From Hornefia butyriciproducens (GTDB taxonomy: Bacteria > Bacillota > Clostridia > Peptostreptococcales > Anaerovoracaceae): a stretch of DNA of 64,000 nucleotides. The DNA lies in contig NZ_VUMZ01000004.1 of NCBI RefSeq assembly GCF_009695915.1, positions 1 to 64,000 of the forward strand, written 5' to 3'. How positions within the stretch are numbered: the stretch's first letter is position 1; each line of letters starts with the position of its first letter. The notes under the pieces were generated by a model. It searched no databases. It was not told the origin of the DNA and saw only the letters and a program-made list of their open reading frames with translations. Of the stretch, positions 49,603-58,021 are shown one piece after another. Both the position numbers and the translations under genes were made by a program.

Positions 49603-52215
49603 TCAGTTATCTGTCAGCGCACGTGTCGCTTCATACAGCCGCTTCGCCGCCTGATGATCGTCGTGAAGGAAGAAATCCTCAATACGTTTTTCATATGCCG
49701 GTTTCAGGACACAGCCGTGTTCCATATAGTCGCAGAGCACCGCAACAAGCTGTTCTGCGGAACGGCAGATTTCGCCGAATCCGATTCCCTCATAATCGAA
49801 ATTTGTTATACGCCAATAGGGCAGCGCAGGGTCGTGATAGTAGACAACCGGTTTGCGCATATACGCAAAATCGTATTGAACGCTGCTGTAATCCGTAACC
49901 ATCAGATCGCTCTGACGCATAATTGTCACGTAATCGATATCCACAGTACAACTCAGAGACTGCACTGTTTCATCAGACTCATGGTCTCCGGCCTGCGCAC
50001 TCATCTTGGGATGCAGGAAGAACTTTATCTTATATCCGTTCTTCTTCGCCGTATCAAGAAGCCTCTCATCACGCAGCACCTGTTCATACAGGCGAAAATA
50101 CGCGGATGATCGATAGTCACTGTTATACCGCGGTTTTCCGTCTTTTCCTATGCCGCTGCACAATGATGGTCTCCAGGTTGGAGCAAACAGAATCTGTTTC
50201 CTGCGGTCATCAATCAGATCATCATATCGCGGCATCCCGGACTCAATGATCTGTTCTGGTAGGAAACAGTTTTCCTCATTTGTATAAAGAATCTTTTCAT
50301 ATGCGGATCCCACAGCCACAGCGGCTGCATCATTTGCCATCTGTGCGTAGGATGCGCTTCTGGTAATCGGGAAACCGTGATAGAGCCGGATGATTTTGGG
50401 ATTCATAAGATCCTTCAGATACCTCAGCATACCATCCGCAATCCCAAGCTTTCGATACGGCGGAACATGGGTCATATAAATGACTTCCGCGTGCAGAGCC
50501 GCGAGCGCGGCCTCATCTGTACCGGGGCGCATCACAGTATATCCCTGTTTCCGGAGTCTCTCACCGTCCACACTTTTCTCAATGTAAAACAGTTTTTCGA
50601 TACCGTCACTCTGTCCGGCTGCGTATCGCAGCGCGTATTCAGCGTTGTCGCCGGCTTTGAACGCCTTGTCGTTATAGGTCCAGATCCTTCTGTCTTTGTA
50701 TTTTTCAAAAGTTTCCCAGTACAGTTTTCGCCACCGCAGCGCCTTCTGCAGCTGCTTTCTCTCCCGAGTGCCCTCCTTCATGGAATCAAGGCGTTTTTCG
50801 AGTGTCTCAAGATATTTTTTCTCGGCGGTCTGCCGAGCTTCCTCTGAAGCCGGGCGAATCCGGATTATGCCGTCTGTGCAGTCGATCAGCATGGAATCCG
50901 TATACCAGTAGCTGCCCTCCAGGTTGCTGCTCAGCTTGTTCTGCCAGACATCGGAAAAACTGATCCGTTTCGGATAAATATATTCCCCGAACTGCATCTC
51001 TCCGCGAACGGACAGCCTTCCCCCTGTCACAGGGACAAACACATGGTAGGCGTCTCTTCTCGCCGCGTCCCGGTCGAAGAATGTCACCGTTCCCGCCAGT
51101 TCCGTCAGAAGCTTCGCCTTATATTTCTCTTCTCCTTCATCATCTTCGCGTACAAAATAAACTTCAAACGAATCTGACGGATAGCAATGCATGACCTGGA
51201 ATATGATATCCAGACCCGGTCTGCCTGCAGAATCTGCTTCATAGTGAAATATGACAACAGAGAGACGGATATCCGAAAGTCCGCAAAGCGCGGATTTCGC
51301 ATCGGAGCCTCTGAGATACAGCCGCGCGTCCTCACGATCCTTTCGGATGTCAAACCGCAGGGGTTCATGCGGATTCCTCAGCTGTGCCAGATAAATTTTC
51401 TTATACCGCTCCCATTTTGTCGCTCTTGTCCGGATACAGAGAACCTCATCACTGATATTTCTCATGACTGCTCCGGCCTGTTCCAGATATTCGACGCAGC
51501 GCTCCGGCGTATCAAAGACCATTTTAATTTTCTGCCCCTGATTAGAACGGAATCTCTGTATGAGAAGAAAAAGCAGAGCAAACTGGGCGATCTCCGAAAG
51601 CTTTCCGTCTCTCTTCATCCTGTCCATCAGTTTTACAGCAGAATCAAAATACCAGTCGATATTCTGGCTCTGCGGAGTCATGTCCGATGACTCGTCCAGA
51701 ATAAGACTGGTTTTGTATGTGCAGTGATTGAGGCGCACGGAAACAGGAGCCTGCTCAGCAAACTGTACCGCAAACAGCTCATCCCTGCAGTAATTCAGTT
51801 CTTCATCGAAGCGGAGCCCCGCCTTCCGGATCACCTCCGTCCGGCAGACCACCCCGCAAAGGTGCAGGTTCACAAATGTGAACCTGGTTTCCGCATCCAG
51901 CCGCACACATTCCTTCTTCGGGTCTCCGGAACAGGGAACCGGGTTCCCTTTGTGGTCGCAAAGACTTCCAATCGCAGAATCCGCTTCTCCGTCCATCACA
52001 AGCTCTCTGAGAAGTTTCAGAAAGTAATCCTCTCCGAAACCCGCCTGCGGATCTGTGAATCCGACAAACGGGGTCTCTGTCTCCGCAAGGATTTTATTAA
52101 TCTCGGCGGCTTTCTGTGTGATGTCAATCAGACGGATATCCTTCTCCGAATACCGGGCCGCTCTCACCGAACGGCAGATCTTTTTCACTCTTCTCCTGAT
52201 ACCTCTCAAACGCAT
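49603..52215 (-). CDS. Partial GT-A domain fused to a glycerophosphotransferase family domain
   Basis: An 870-residue protein. The N-terminal ~250 residues match only the latter half of a GT2 domain: PFVGFTDPQAGF near 49-60 where a DxD would be, then HLCGVVCRTEVIRKAGLRFD near 112-131 and YCRDELFAVQFAE. The nucleotide-binding start is missing. A middle region (about 300-440) is unassigned. The GPT domain (about 520-860) has LYHGFPITRSASY, FAPTWRP, FLHPKMSAQ, VTDYSSVQYDFAYM and YYHDP, so the His and TDYSS sites are present in a divergent subfamily without CDGHSTER. It follows a MinD-like gene by six bases. Function unknown beyond polyol-phosphate transfer. Confidence 0.78.
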   Translation of the reverse strand: MRLRGIRRRVKKICRSVRAARYSEKDIRLIDITQKAAEINKILAETETPFVGFTDPQAGFGEDYFLKLLRELVMDGEADSAIGSLCDHKGNPVPCSGDPKKECVRLDAETRFTFVNLHLCGVVCRTEVIRKAGLRFDEELNYCRDELFAVQFAEQAPVSVRLNHCTYKTSLILDESSDMTPQSQNIDWYFDSAVKLMDRMKRDGKLSEIAQFALLFLLIQRFRSNQGQKIKMVFDTPERCVEYLEQAGAVMRNISDEVLCIRTRATKWERYKKIYLAQLRNPHEPLRFDIRKDREDARLYLRGSDAKSALCGLSDIRLSVVIFHYEADSAGRPGLDIIFQVMHCYPSDSFEVYFVREDDEGEEKYKAKLLTELAGTVTFFDRDAARRDAYHVFVPVTGGRLSVRGEMQFGEYIYPKRISFSDVWQNKLSSNLEGSYWYTDSMLIDCTDGIIRIRPASEEARQTAEKKYLETLEKRLDSMKEGTRERKQLQKALRWRKLYWETFEKYKDRRIWTYNDKAFKAGDNAEYALRYAAGQSDGIEKLFYIEKSVDGERLRKQGYTVMRPGTDEAALAALHAEVIYMTHVPPYRKLGIADGMLRYLKDLMNPKIIRLYHGFPITRSASYAQMANDAAAVAVGSAYEKILYTNEENCFLPEQIIESGMPRYDDLIDDRRKQILFAPTWRPSLCSGIGKDGKPRYNSDYRSSAYFRLYEQVLRDERLLDTAKKNGYKIKFFLHPKMSAQAGDHESDETVQSLSCTVDIDYVTIMRQSDLMVTDYSSVQYDFAYMRKPVVYYHDPALPYWRITNFDYEGIGFGEICRSAEQLVAVLCDYMEHGCVLKPAYEKRIEDFFLHDDHQAAKRLYEATRALTDN

Positions 52216-52221
52216 CTCTCT

Positions 52222-52953
52222 TTATCTCCCCTCTTCCTCAATCAGCCTGTCGCAGATGTTTTCAAAATTCTGCTGAATATATGTTCCTTTCTTCAGCACA
52301 ATAGGCTGCCCCAGATTGGTCGATATGTTGATGTTCATATCGAACTGGATTATTCCGATCAGCTTCGCCCGCATGATGGAACTGATTACCCGGAGCCGCG
52401 GAATATAACCGGAGTTCATCATTTCCGCAATCAGTTTGTTCAGAACGAGATATCGTTTCTTCACGCCCAGCCGAACCAGTTCCCGGTCTACCGCATCAGC
52501 GTCCCGAAGCGCTGCGTATTCCGGCGTCGTAACGATGATCGCCGCGTCCGCGCCGGCGCTGGCGAGCACAAGCCCGTCGTCGATACCCGACGGCGAATCG
52601 ATGATGATATAGTCAAACTGCTCCTTCAGTTTTTCACAAAGAACCTGTATATGCAACGGAGTAAGGTCGCCCTTGTCCCGCTCCGGGGAAGATCCGATCA
52701 TGTACAGTCCGTCGATGCGCCGATCCCGGATCAGCGCCTGACGAATCGGGCAGACCCCTGTCACTACGTCATAAACGTCAAACACAACGTTGTTCTCCAG
52801 CCCGAGATACAGATCCAGGTTCCGGAGTCCCATATCCATATCGACCACTACGACACGATATCCCTTTTGTGCATAAGACGCACCCAGGTTCACAGAAAAC
52901 ATCGTCTTTCCCGTGCCGCCCTTTCCGGATGCTACTAAATACACCTTGCTCAT
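52222..52953 (-). CDS. MinD-like ParA-family ATPase
   Basis: A 243-residue deviant Walker ATPase. Seen: SGKGGTGKTMFSVNLGASYA (9-28), VVDMDMGLRNLDLYLGLEN (35-53) with the MinD-type MGLRNLD signature, IIDSPSGIDDG near 117-127, NKLIAEMMNSG near 170-180 and IGIIQFD. It matches MinD, which spatially controls division via MinC. But the C-terminal amphipathic membrane-targeting helix appears absent (it ends FENICDRLIEEEGR), the P-loop has Thr for Val, and no minC lies beside it. It sits between radC and a glycerophosphotransferase gene, spaced 23 and 6 bases, so all three are probably co-transcribed. Confidence 0.85.
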   Translation of the reverse strand: MSKVYLVASGKGGTGKTMFSVNLGASYAQKGYRVVVVDMDMGLRNLDLYLGLENNVVFDVYDVVTGVCPIRQALIRDRRIDGLYMIGSSPERDKGDLTPLHIQVLCEKLKEQFDYIIIDSPSGIDDGLVLASAGADAAIIVTTPEYAALRDADAVDRELVRLGVKKRYLVLNKLIAEMMNSGYIPRLRVISSIMRAKLIGIIQFDMNINISTNLGQPIVLKKGTYIQQNFENICDRLIEEEGR

Positions 52954-52976
52954 TGATTTCCTCCGTTTGATTCTGT

Positions 52977-53660
52977 CTATTGCTCTATAAGCCCCATTCC
53001 TCTGAGGCTGGCGTAGGCGCCGTCTCCAATCACGATATGATCCAGCACCCGAATTCCGAGAACCTCTCCGCCCGCAATCAGTCTCTTCGTAGTCAGGACA
53101 TCTTCCTCGCTGGGCGTGGGATCGCCGCTGGGGTGATTGTGCACAAAGATCAGTCCGGCAGCGCTCCTGCGCACCGCCTGACGAAATACCTCCCGCGGGT
53201 GAACCACCGTGCTGGAAAGTTCTCCAACGGAAACATCATCAATTGAGATCACATCTCCCCTGGAATTGACCATAACCGACTTAAAGTGCTCTTTCTTTTC
53301 ATACCGGAGTGTCTCCATGAACAGCCCCGCCACCTCGTCTGCGGACGATGCGGACAGCCGCCGGGCTCCCGGACTGGTTGCTATTCTTTTTCCCAGCTCG
53401 ATCGCAGCCAGCACGGTCGCTGCCTTGCTCTTCCCGATTCCCGGAATTGATGTCAGTTCCTCCATCTCAATCGCACCGAGATCAGACAACCCCCGGGCAC
53501 AGACACTTAAAACATTCTCCGCGAGGCGTATGGCCGAACCTCCCGGCGTCCCCGTGTGAATGATCAGCGCCAGAAGTTCTGCATTCGACAGAGTTTTCTG
53601 CCCCGATCTGGCAAGTTTTTCCAATGGCCGTTCTTCTTCAGGCAATGATTTGATACGCAT
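52977..53660 (-). CDS. radC: RadC family JAB-domain protein
   Basis: A 227-residue RadC/YsxA-like protein. Seen: N-terminal UPF0758 helical part with RPLEKLARSGQKTLSNAELL; an HhH segment SIPGIGKSKAATVLAAIELG near 68-87; and a JAB/MPN metalloprotease-like domain with HNHPSGDPTPSEED near 168-181. The historic DNA repair role is doubtful; metal-dependent function is unknown. The ATG at 53660 has GGAGG five bases upstream. In many Firmicutes radC precedes mreBCD-minCD; here a MinD-like gene follows directly. Confidence 0.92.
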   Translation of the reverse strand: MRIKSLPEEERPLEKLARSGQKTLSNAELLALIIHTGTPGGSAIRLAENVLSVCARGLSDLGAIEMEELTSIPGIGKSKAATVLAAIELGKRIATSPGARRLSASSADEVAGLFMETLRYEKKEHFKSVMVNSRGDVISIDDVSVGELSSTVVHPREVFRQAVRRSAAGLIFVHNHPSGDPTPSEEDVLTTKRLIAGGEVLGIRVLDHIVIGDGAYASLRGMGLIEQ

Positions 53661-53743
53661 AATAACCTCCAAATCCCTTCGCCTGAAACCAATCTAACTC
53701 AATTAAGGTCTTACAACACTCATAAAAGAATACAGTAATGTAA

Positions 53744-53772
53744 ATTATACCATTGTTTCCGCCCGCTCACAA
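53744..53772 (-). promoter_or_regulatory. Promoter of the radC-minD-GPT operon
   Basis: On the minus strand, TTGTGA (53772-53767), 17 bp, TATAAT (53749-53744). The leader is about 75 bases to the radC ATG. Confidence 0.75.
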
Positions 53773-53783
53773 GTGCAACTGTC

Positions 53784-54455
53784 TCAGTTCTGCCCGTCTT
53801 TAATCCGGCGGTAAATAGCGTCAATCACTTCCTGCGGACTCATGTCCGTGGAATCCACCTCAATGGCGTCCTCCGCCTTCCGCAGCGGATTCAGTTCACG
53901 GTGGGTATCGTTATAATCCCTCTGCCGGATGTCTTCCAGCACCTGCTCCATCGTCTCTGTCCCGCCTTTTTCCTGAAGTTCCAGGAACCGTCGTCTGGCC
54001 CGTTCCTCCGCATCCGCCGTCAGGTAGAATTTGAACTGGGCATCGGGAAATACATTGGTTCCGATGTCCCGGCCGTCCATGACAACGCTGCGCCGGTGGC
54101 CGATTTCGCGCTGCGCTCTCACCAGTTTCTCCCGCACCGCGGGAATCGCCGAGTAGACCGAAGCAGCTTCAGAAATTTCAGGAGTCCGGATCCGCCCGCT
54201 GACATCCTCTCCATCCAGGCAGATTACGCCGTTCTGAAAGTCGATTTCTGTATCCGTCAGAGCGGCTTCCAGTCGTTCCTCCTCTCCGGGGCCTATCCCT
54301 TCCCGTTTCATTTTGTATCCCACGGCGCGATACATGGCGCCGGTATCGACATATTCTATGCCCAGCCTCGCAGCCACCGCCTTCGCTATGGTGCTCTTCC
54401 CTGCTCCGCTGGGTCCGTCAATTGCGATTCTGATCACGCTGTCACTGCTGCTCAT
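53784..54455 (-). CDS. cmk: Cytidylate kinase
   Basis: Phosphorylates CMP and dCMP. Seen in 223 residues: P-loop DGPSGAGKSTIAKAVAARLG near 12-31; YVDTGAMYRAVGYKM near 35-49; a CMP-specific insert with FQNGVICLDGEDVSGRIRTP near 74-93; VMDGRDIGTNVFPDA near 131-145; and ADAEERARRRF with a lid. The ATG at 54455 is preferred to an upstream one because homology starts there. It overlaps the nrdR end by 14 bases. CMP recycling matters here, since the CDP-polyol transferases release CMP. Confidence 0.95.
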   Translation of the reverse strand: MSSSDSVIRIAIDGPSGAGKSTIAKAVAARLGIEYVDTGAMYRAVGYKMKREGIGPGEEERLEAALTDTEIDFQNGVICLDGEDVSGRIRTPEISEAASVYSAIPAVREKLVRAQREIGHRRSVVMDGRDIGTNVFPDAQFKFYLTADAEERARRRFLELQEKGGTETMEQVLEDIRQRDYNDTHRELNPLRKAEDAIEVDSTDMSPQEVIDAIYRRIKDGQN

Positions 54456-54975
54456 TCTGATTTTCCTGCACCCTTTCCGGATTTTCCCCGGCAGCGCCGG
54501 CCGATGCACCGCCGTTCGAATCCTTGTTCCCCATCAGTTTCTCAATTTCCTTAATGAATGTATTGACATCCGTAAACTGGCGGTACACGGACGCGAACCG
54601 GACGTAGGCAACCTCGTCCAGCTTCTTCAGTTCGTCCATCACAAGCTCACCGATGAATTCGCTCTTGACTTCCTTCTTCATCAGGTTGCTGAGTCCCCGC
54701 TCGATGTTATTGGTAATGCTCTCAATTTCCGCCATGGAGACCGGTCTCTTTTCACAGGCCTTGATGATGCCGTTTGCGACCTTGCTGCGATCAAAAGCCT
54801 CCCGTCTCCCGTCCTTCTTGATGATCATGATAATGGATTCCTCCACCTTCTCATAGGTGGTGAATCGCCTCCCGCATCTTTCACAGCCCCGGCGGCGGCG
54901 GATCGCGTGGCCGTCCTCAGTCGGCCTTGAATCGATTACCTTGGTATCCTCGTTTTCACAAAACGGACATTTCAT
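54442..54975 (-). CDS. nrdR: Transcriptional repressor NrdR
   Basis: An ATP/dATP-responsive zinc-finger repressor of ribonucleotide reductase genes. Seen: zinc ribbon MKCPFC and CERCGRRFTTYEKVE (3-45), then an ATP-cone domain (about 49-139) with IIKKDGRREAFDRSKVANGI and EVAYVRFASVYRQF. A ~25-residue Asn/Gly/Ala/Glu-rich tail extends it beyond the usual ~150 residues to 177. No nrd genes are in the window, so NrdR boxes would lie elsewhere. Confidence 0.95.
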   Translation of the reverse strand: MKCPFCENEDTKVIDSRPTEDGHAIRRRRGCERCGRRFTTYEKVEESIIMIIKKDGRREAFDRSKVANGIIKACEKRPVSMAEIESITNNIERGLSNLMKKEVKSEFIGELVMDELKKLDEVAYVRFASVYRQFTDVNTFIKEIEKLMGNKDSNGGASAGAAGENPERVQENQNEQQ

Positions 54976-55076
54976 CTTCTGCCTCCTTCGCCTGCACGGC
55001 CATTCTTACCGCCTGACCGTACATTATCATTTTACTACACATCCGTCCGCTTTACCATATTTTTTCCCCCTCACAC

Positions 55077-55134
55077 AAAAAAACCGCCGCGTCGCTGCGG
55101 CTCCGCTGATTGCGGATGCCCGGCGCGGCAGTTT
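55077..55134 (-). terminator. Terminator of the FKBP/trigger-factor-like gene
   Basis: On the minus strand, AAACTGCCGCG pairs with CGCGGCGGTTT across a 36-base, partly structured loop, then runs into TTTTTTTGTGTG. One C-A mismatch. Confidence 0.8.
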
Positions 55135-55162
55135 AACCGAATTCGATTTTCTGCAGTCATCC

Positions 55163-56272
55163 TTACTTAGATTTCTCTTTTCCGTACTTTATGACCTTGT
55201 TCAGAACCTTCTGCAACAGCAGATTGGTCTTATAGTCGTTGTCTTTTCCATACTCTTCAATGGACTGACCGTACTGGCTCTTAAAGCTTTCCTCGGTAAA
55301 ACCTGCCTCTTTTAGGAGCTTGGACAGGTAGTTCTTATATTCCTTGTTCGTAACCTTCAGACCCTCCTTCTTGGCAATGGAGTGCATGACCAGTTTCTGC
55401 TTCACAACACTCTTCGCATAGGATTTCGCCTGCTTGTTGAAGCTCTTGGAATCTGTTTTCATGTAGGTCTTCAGGAACTTCGACCAGGACAGGTTATAGC
55501 TCTTGGCCATCTTCTTGTAGCGGGCGATGACCTGTTCCTGCTCGTACTGAAGCTGTTTCTGCGGATATTTCTTCACCTTGGAGGAGGCGACGACCTGATT
55601 CCATAGAGTGTTCTTGACCTCGTTCTCCTTCTCAGACTTCTTTGTTGCCAGCAACTCCTTCTTCACGGAAGCCTCATATGCTTTCAGTGTCTTGTAGCTC
55701 GTGTATTTCTTGACAAAGGCAAGATTGTATTTCGGCGTTGTCGTAACCTGTTTGGAATTAATCGTTAAGGTGAAGACGACCTTCTTGTTGGACAGCTTGG
55801 TGTTTGCGGAATAGTTCTTGGGGAACCGCAGATTCAGCTTCACCTTGCTTCCAACTTTCTTCCCGATCAGTCCGTCTGTAAAGCCGTCGATCATGGAGGT
55901 CTGTCCGATGGTGATATTGCTGTTTTCCGCACTTCCGCCGCTGAAGGTCTTGCCGTTCACTTTTCCGACATAGGATATGTTGATGGTGTCTCCGTCCTTG
56001 ACGGTTCCGGTTTTCACGGATTTGGTGGTCGCTTTGGCCGAAACGTTGCTCTTGATCTGCGCCTTCACTTCCTTGTTGGTTACGGAAACCTTGATCTTAT
56101 CGTAGGACAGTCCCTTATAGTTGCCGACCTTGACGTATTTGTCATAGTTCAGCTTATACTCAGAGGTAAACAGGCCGAACGTATCGAATACAAACACCAT
56201 CAGCAGGATGATCACCGCAATGACTGCGACCGCAGCCGAACATCCAATGATAATCTTCTTTCTTTTTGTCAT
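55163..56272 (-). CDS. Membrane-anchored FKBP/trigger-factor-like peptidyl-prolyl isomerase
   Basis: A 369-residue protein. Seen: a Lys-rich start and one transmembrane helix (about 8-30), so the body is outside the cell; an FKBP-type PPIase domain (about 85-175) with VKDGDTINISYVGKVNGKTF, IGQTSMIDGFTDGLIGKKVG and VVFTLTINSKQV; then a helical trigger-factor C-domain-like region (about 180-365). It lacks the trigger factor ribosome-binding domain. The body is very Lys-rich. It probably helps exported proteins fold, a PrsA-like job with trigger-factor parts. It has its own promoter and terminator. Confidence 0.85.
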   Translation of the reverse strand: MTKRKKIIIGCSAAVAVIAVIILLMVFVFDTFGLFTSEYKLNYDKYVKVGNYKGLSYDKIKVSVTNKEVKAQIKSNVSAKATTKSVKTGTVKDGDTINISYVGKVNGKTFSGGSAENSNITIGQTSMIDGFTDGLIGKKVGSKVKLNLRFPKNYSANTKLSNKKVVFTLTINSKQVTTTPKYNLAFVKKYTSYKTLKAYEASVKKELLATKKSEKENEVKNTLWNQVVASSKVKKYPQKQLQYEQEQVIARYKKMAKSYNLSWSKFLKTYMKTDSKSFNKQAKSYAKSVVKQKLVMHSIAKKEGLKVTNKEYKNYLSKLLKEAGFTEESFKSQYGQSIEEYGKDNDYKTNLLLQKVLNKVIKYGKEKSK

Positions 56273-56346
56273 CTCTAAATCTCTCCTGTGTCGTTAATAT
56301 GCGATAAAATTCGCCTCGGACAGTCCCGCCCTCAGCGTACTTCATA

Positions 56347-56375
56347 ATTCTACCATCACGGATATACATTTTCAA
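56347..56375 (-). promoter_or_regulatory. Promoter of the FKBP/trigger-factor-like gene
   Basis: On the minus strand, TTGAAA (56375-56370), 17 bp, TAGAAT (56352-56347). The leader is about 70 bases. It is divergent from the small-RNA promoter at 56417-56445. Confidence 0.65.
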
Positions 56376-56416
56376 ATGATATCAATTTATTTCACTAAAA
56401 AAACACATAAAACCGC

Positions 56417-56445
56417 TTGCATTCATATTCAAATTCGCATATAAT
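56417..56445 (+). promoter_or_regulatory. Promoter of the orphan small-RNA candidate
   Basis: TTGCAT (56417-56422), 17 bp, perfect TATAAT (56440-56445) on the plus strand. No plus-strand gene follows. Confidence 0.7.
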
Positions 56446-56451
56446 TAGTTT

Positions 56452-56558
56452 GTCAAAAGGAAGGGAAAATAATCCCCCTTTTGAACGTTCTTTCTTAATT
56501 AAATAAATATCGCAACCAAAAGACCCTGTTTCTTGAAATCAGGGCCTTTTGGTTTTTT
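56452..56558 (+). ncRNA. Candidate small RNA of about 107 nt
   Basis: A transcript from the promoter at 56417-56445 to the terminator at 56514-56558 would hold no credible gene. It would carry a 5' hairpin (56454-56483: CAAAAGG, two-base bulge, GGG, loop AAAATAAT, CCC, CCTTTTG), a single-stranded AU-rich linker (56484-56513), and the terminator hairpin. The downstream plus strand is antisense to the his operon, so a riboswitch or leader role on that strand is unlikely. No known RNA family is recognised. Confidence 0.55.
56514..56558 (+). terminator. Terminator of the small-RNA candidate
   Basis: AACCAAAAG and CCCTG (56514-56528), loop, CAGGG and CTTTTGGTT (56540-56554), with one A-C mismatch, then TTTTTT. 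The U-tract is on the plus strand; the minus strand has only a weak AT-rich tail after the stem, so it is a poor terminator for the his operon. Confidence 0.85.
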
Positions 56559-56576
56559 GATTCATTTGTCCGGTTT

Positions 56577-57347
56577 TCAGCCCAGAGTACGGCGCAGGGT
56601 TTCAAAGCCGTAATCCAGCATCGCCGCACTGTGACAGTCGCTGGACAGCAGGACCGGACAGTCCAGCCGATCGATTTCATCCAGCAGGAACCGCGCAGGA
56701 TACGGACGGTCCATATAGCCTCTGGCCATAGCTCCTGTATTGATTTCAAAAACCGGTCGGTTCCGGGCTGCTTCTCTGAGTGCGCAAAGTGCCGTTTTCC
56801 TGTACCATTCACTGTCCTCATCGAAGAAACGGTTCCCCCGGTTAAACTTTGTTACAATATCAAAATGCCCGACGATGTCGCAGCCGGTCTTCTCCACCAC
56901 CTGCGCCACTGTGTCATAATACTGCTCCGCCACGGCTCTGTAATCCCCGCCGAAAAGCTCTTCAGTCTGCCGGATCAGCCGCTCCGGCGTATCCTCCACA
57001 CACATGTATACGCCGTTCTTCCTGAGATAATGCACCGATCCGATGACGAAATCGTAGGGGAAATCGTCCGGTTCACCGTAAAAATCCTTCTCGATTCCGA
57101 GAAGGATCCGGATCTGGCCTCTGTATTTTTTCTTCAGCTTGAGGATCTCGTTCCGATACTGCACCGTCCCCTCCAGGCTCATACAGACGTCCGTGTCGTA
57201 TGGGGCGTAGCCGTGCCCGGAAAACCCCAGCTTCGTAAAGCCAAGCTCAATCGCCCGGCGCACCAGTGTCTCCGGCTCGTCCTTTCCGTCGCAGTATTTT
57301 GTGTGCGTATGGAGATTCCACCTTCCGTCTGCGTTCAGGATTCTCAT
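56577..57347 (-). CDS. hisK: PHP-domain histidinol-phosphatase
   Basis: Removes phosphate from histidinol phosphate, the step between HisC and HisD. Seen in 256 residues: PHP metal site [15 protein letters not shown] (11-25), [38 protein letters not shown] near 157-169 and LLSSDCHSA near 232-240. This is the HisK/HisJ type of Firmicutes, not the HAD type. It is the last gene of the his operon and overlaps hisIE by four bases. Confidence 0.93.
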   Translation of the reverse strand: MRILNADGRWNLHTHTKYCDGKDEPETLVRRAIELGFTKLGFSGHGYAPYDTDVCMSLEGTVQYRNEILKLKKKYRGQIRILLGIEKDFYGEPDDFPYDFVIGSVHYLRKNGVYMCVEDTPERLIRQTEELFGGDYRAVAEQYYDTVAQVVEKTGCDIVGHFDIVTKFNRGNRFFDEDSEWYRKTALCALREAARNRPVFEINTGAMARGYMDRPYPARFLLDEIDRLDCPVLLSSDCHSAAMLDYGFETLRRTLG

Positions 57348-58018
57348 TTCGTCATTTTCTCCTGCTTCACTTTGTGGTCGATGATGTGGCGGTCTGCAAG
57401 CTCCTTCCGGATCTCCTCCACGCTGATTCCCAACTCCACCATCAGAACCAGCACGTGATAAGCCAGATCCGCAATCTCATAAACAGTCTCCGCCTTATCC
57501 TCCGCCTTTCCGGCGATAATTACCTCTGTGGATTCCTCGCCGACCTTTTTCAGGATCTTGTCCAATCCCTTTTCAAAGAGGTATGATGTGTAGGAACCCT
57601 CCGGCATCTCTGCCTTCCGTCCCTCCAGCATTTTATACAAAGAATATACAGAGAAGTCATCCTTTCCCGGCTCCTCACCGCAGCCCGGATCTACTTCTCC
57701 CATCAGCGGATATTCAAAGCAGGAGTCGGTTCCCAGATGGCATGCAGGCCCGTCCTTATCCACCAGAACCGTCAGCGCATCCCGGTCGCAGTCTGCGATA
57801 ATGCTCTTCACATGCTGATAATTCCCGGAGGTTTCACCCTTCCTCCACAATTCCTGCCGGGACCGTGACCAGAAACAGGTTTTCCCTTCCTTCAGCGTGA
57901 TTTCAAGGCTTTCTCTGTTCATGTAGGCCAGTGTCAGCACTCTCTTTGTTACAGCGTCCTGCACAACTGCCGGAATCAGTCCCCTGTCATCGAATTTAAG
58001 TTCATCTATATTAATCAT
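57344..58018 (-). CDS. hisIE: Bifunctional phosphoribosyl-AMP cyclohydrolase / phosphoribosyl-ATP pyrophosphatase
   Basis: Catalyses steps 2 and 3 of histidine synthesis. Seen in 224 residues: HisI domain (1-~110) with [40 protein letters not shown] and [12 protein letters not shown] plus the zinc Cys residues (CHLGTDSCF near 93-101); and HisE domain (about 125-224) with [18 protein letters not shown] near 158-175 and [13 protein letters not shown]. Fusion of the two is common in Firmicutes. It starts three bases after the hisF stop. Confidence 0.95.
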   Translation of the reverse strand: MINIDELKFDDRGLIPAVVQDAVTKRVLTLAYMNRESLEITLKEGKTCFWSRSRQELWRKGETSGNYQHVKSIIADCDRDALTVLVDKDGPACHLGTDSCFEYPLMGEVDPGCGEEPGKDDFSVYSLYKMLEGRKAEMPEGSYTSYLFEKGLDKILKKVGEESTEVIIAGKAEDKAETVYEIADLAYHVLVLMVELGISVEEIRKELADRHIIDHKVKQEKMTK

Positions 58019-58021
58019 CGT

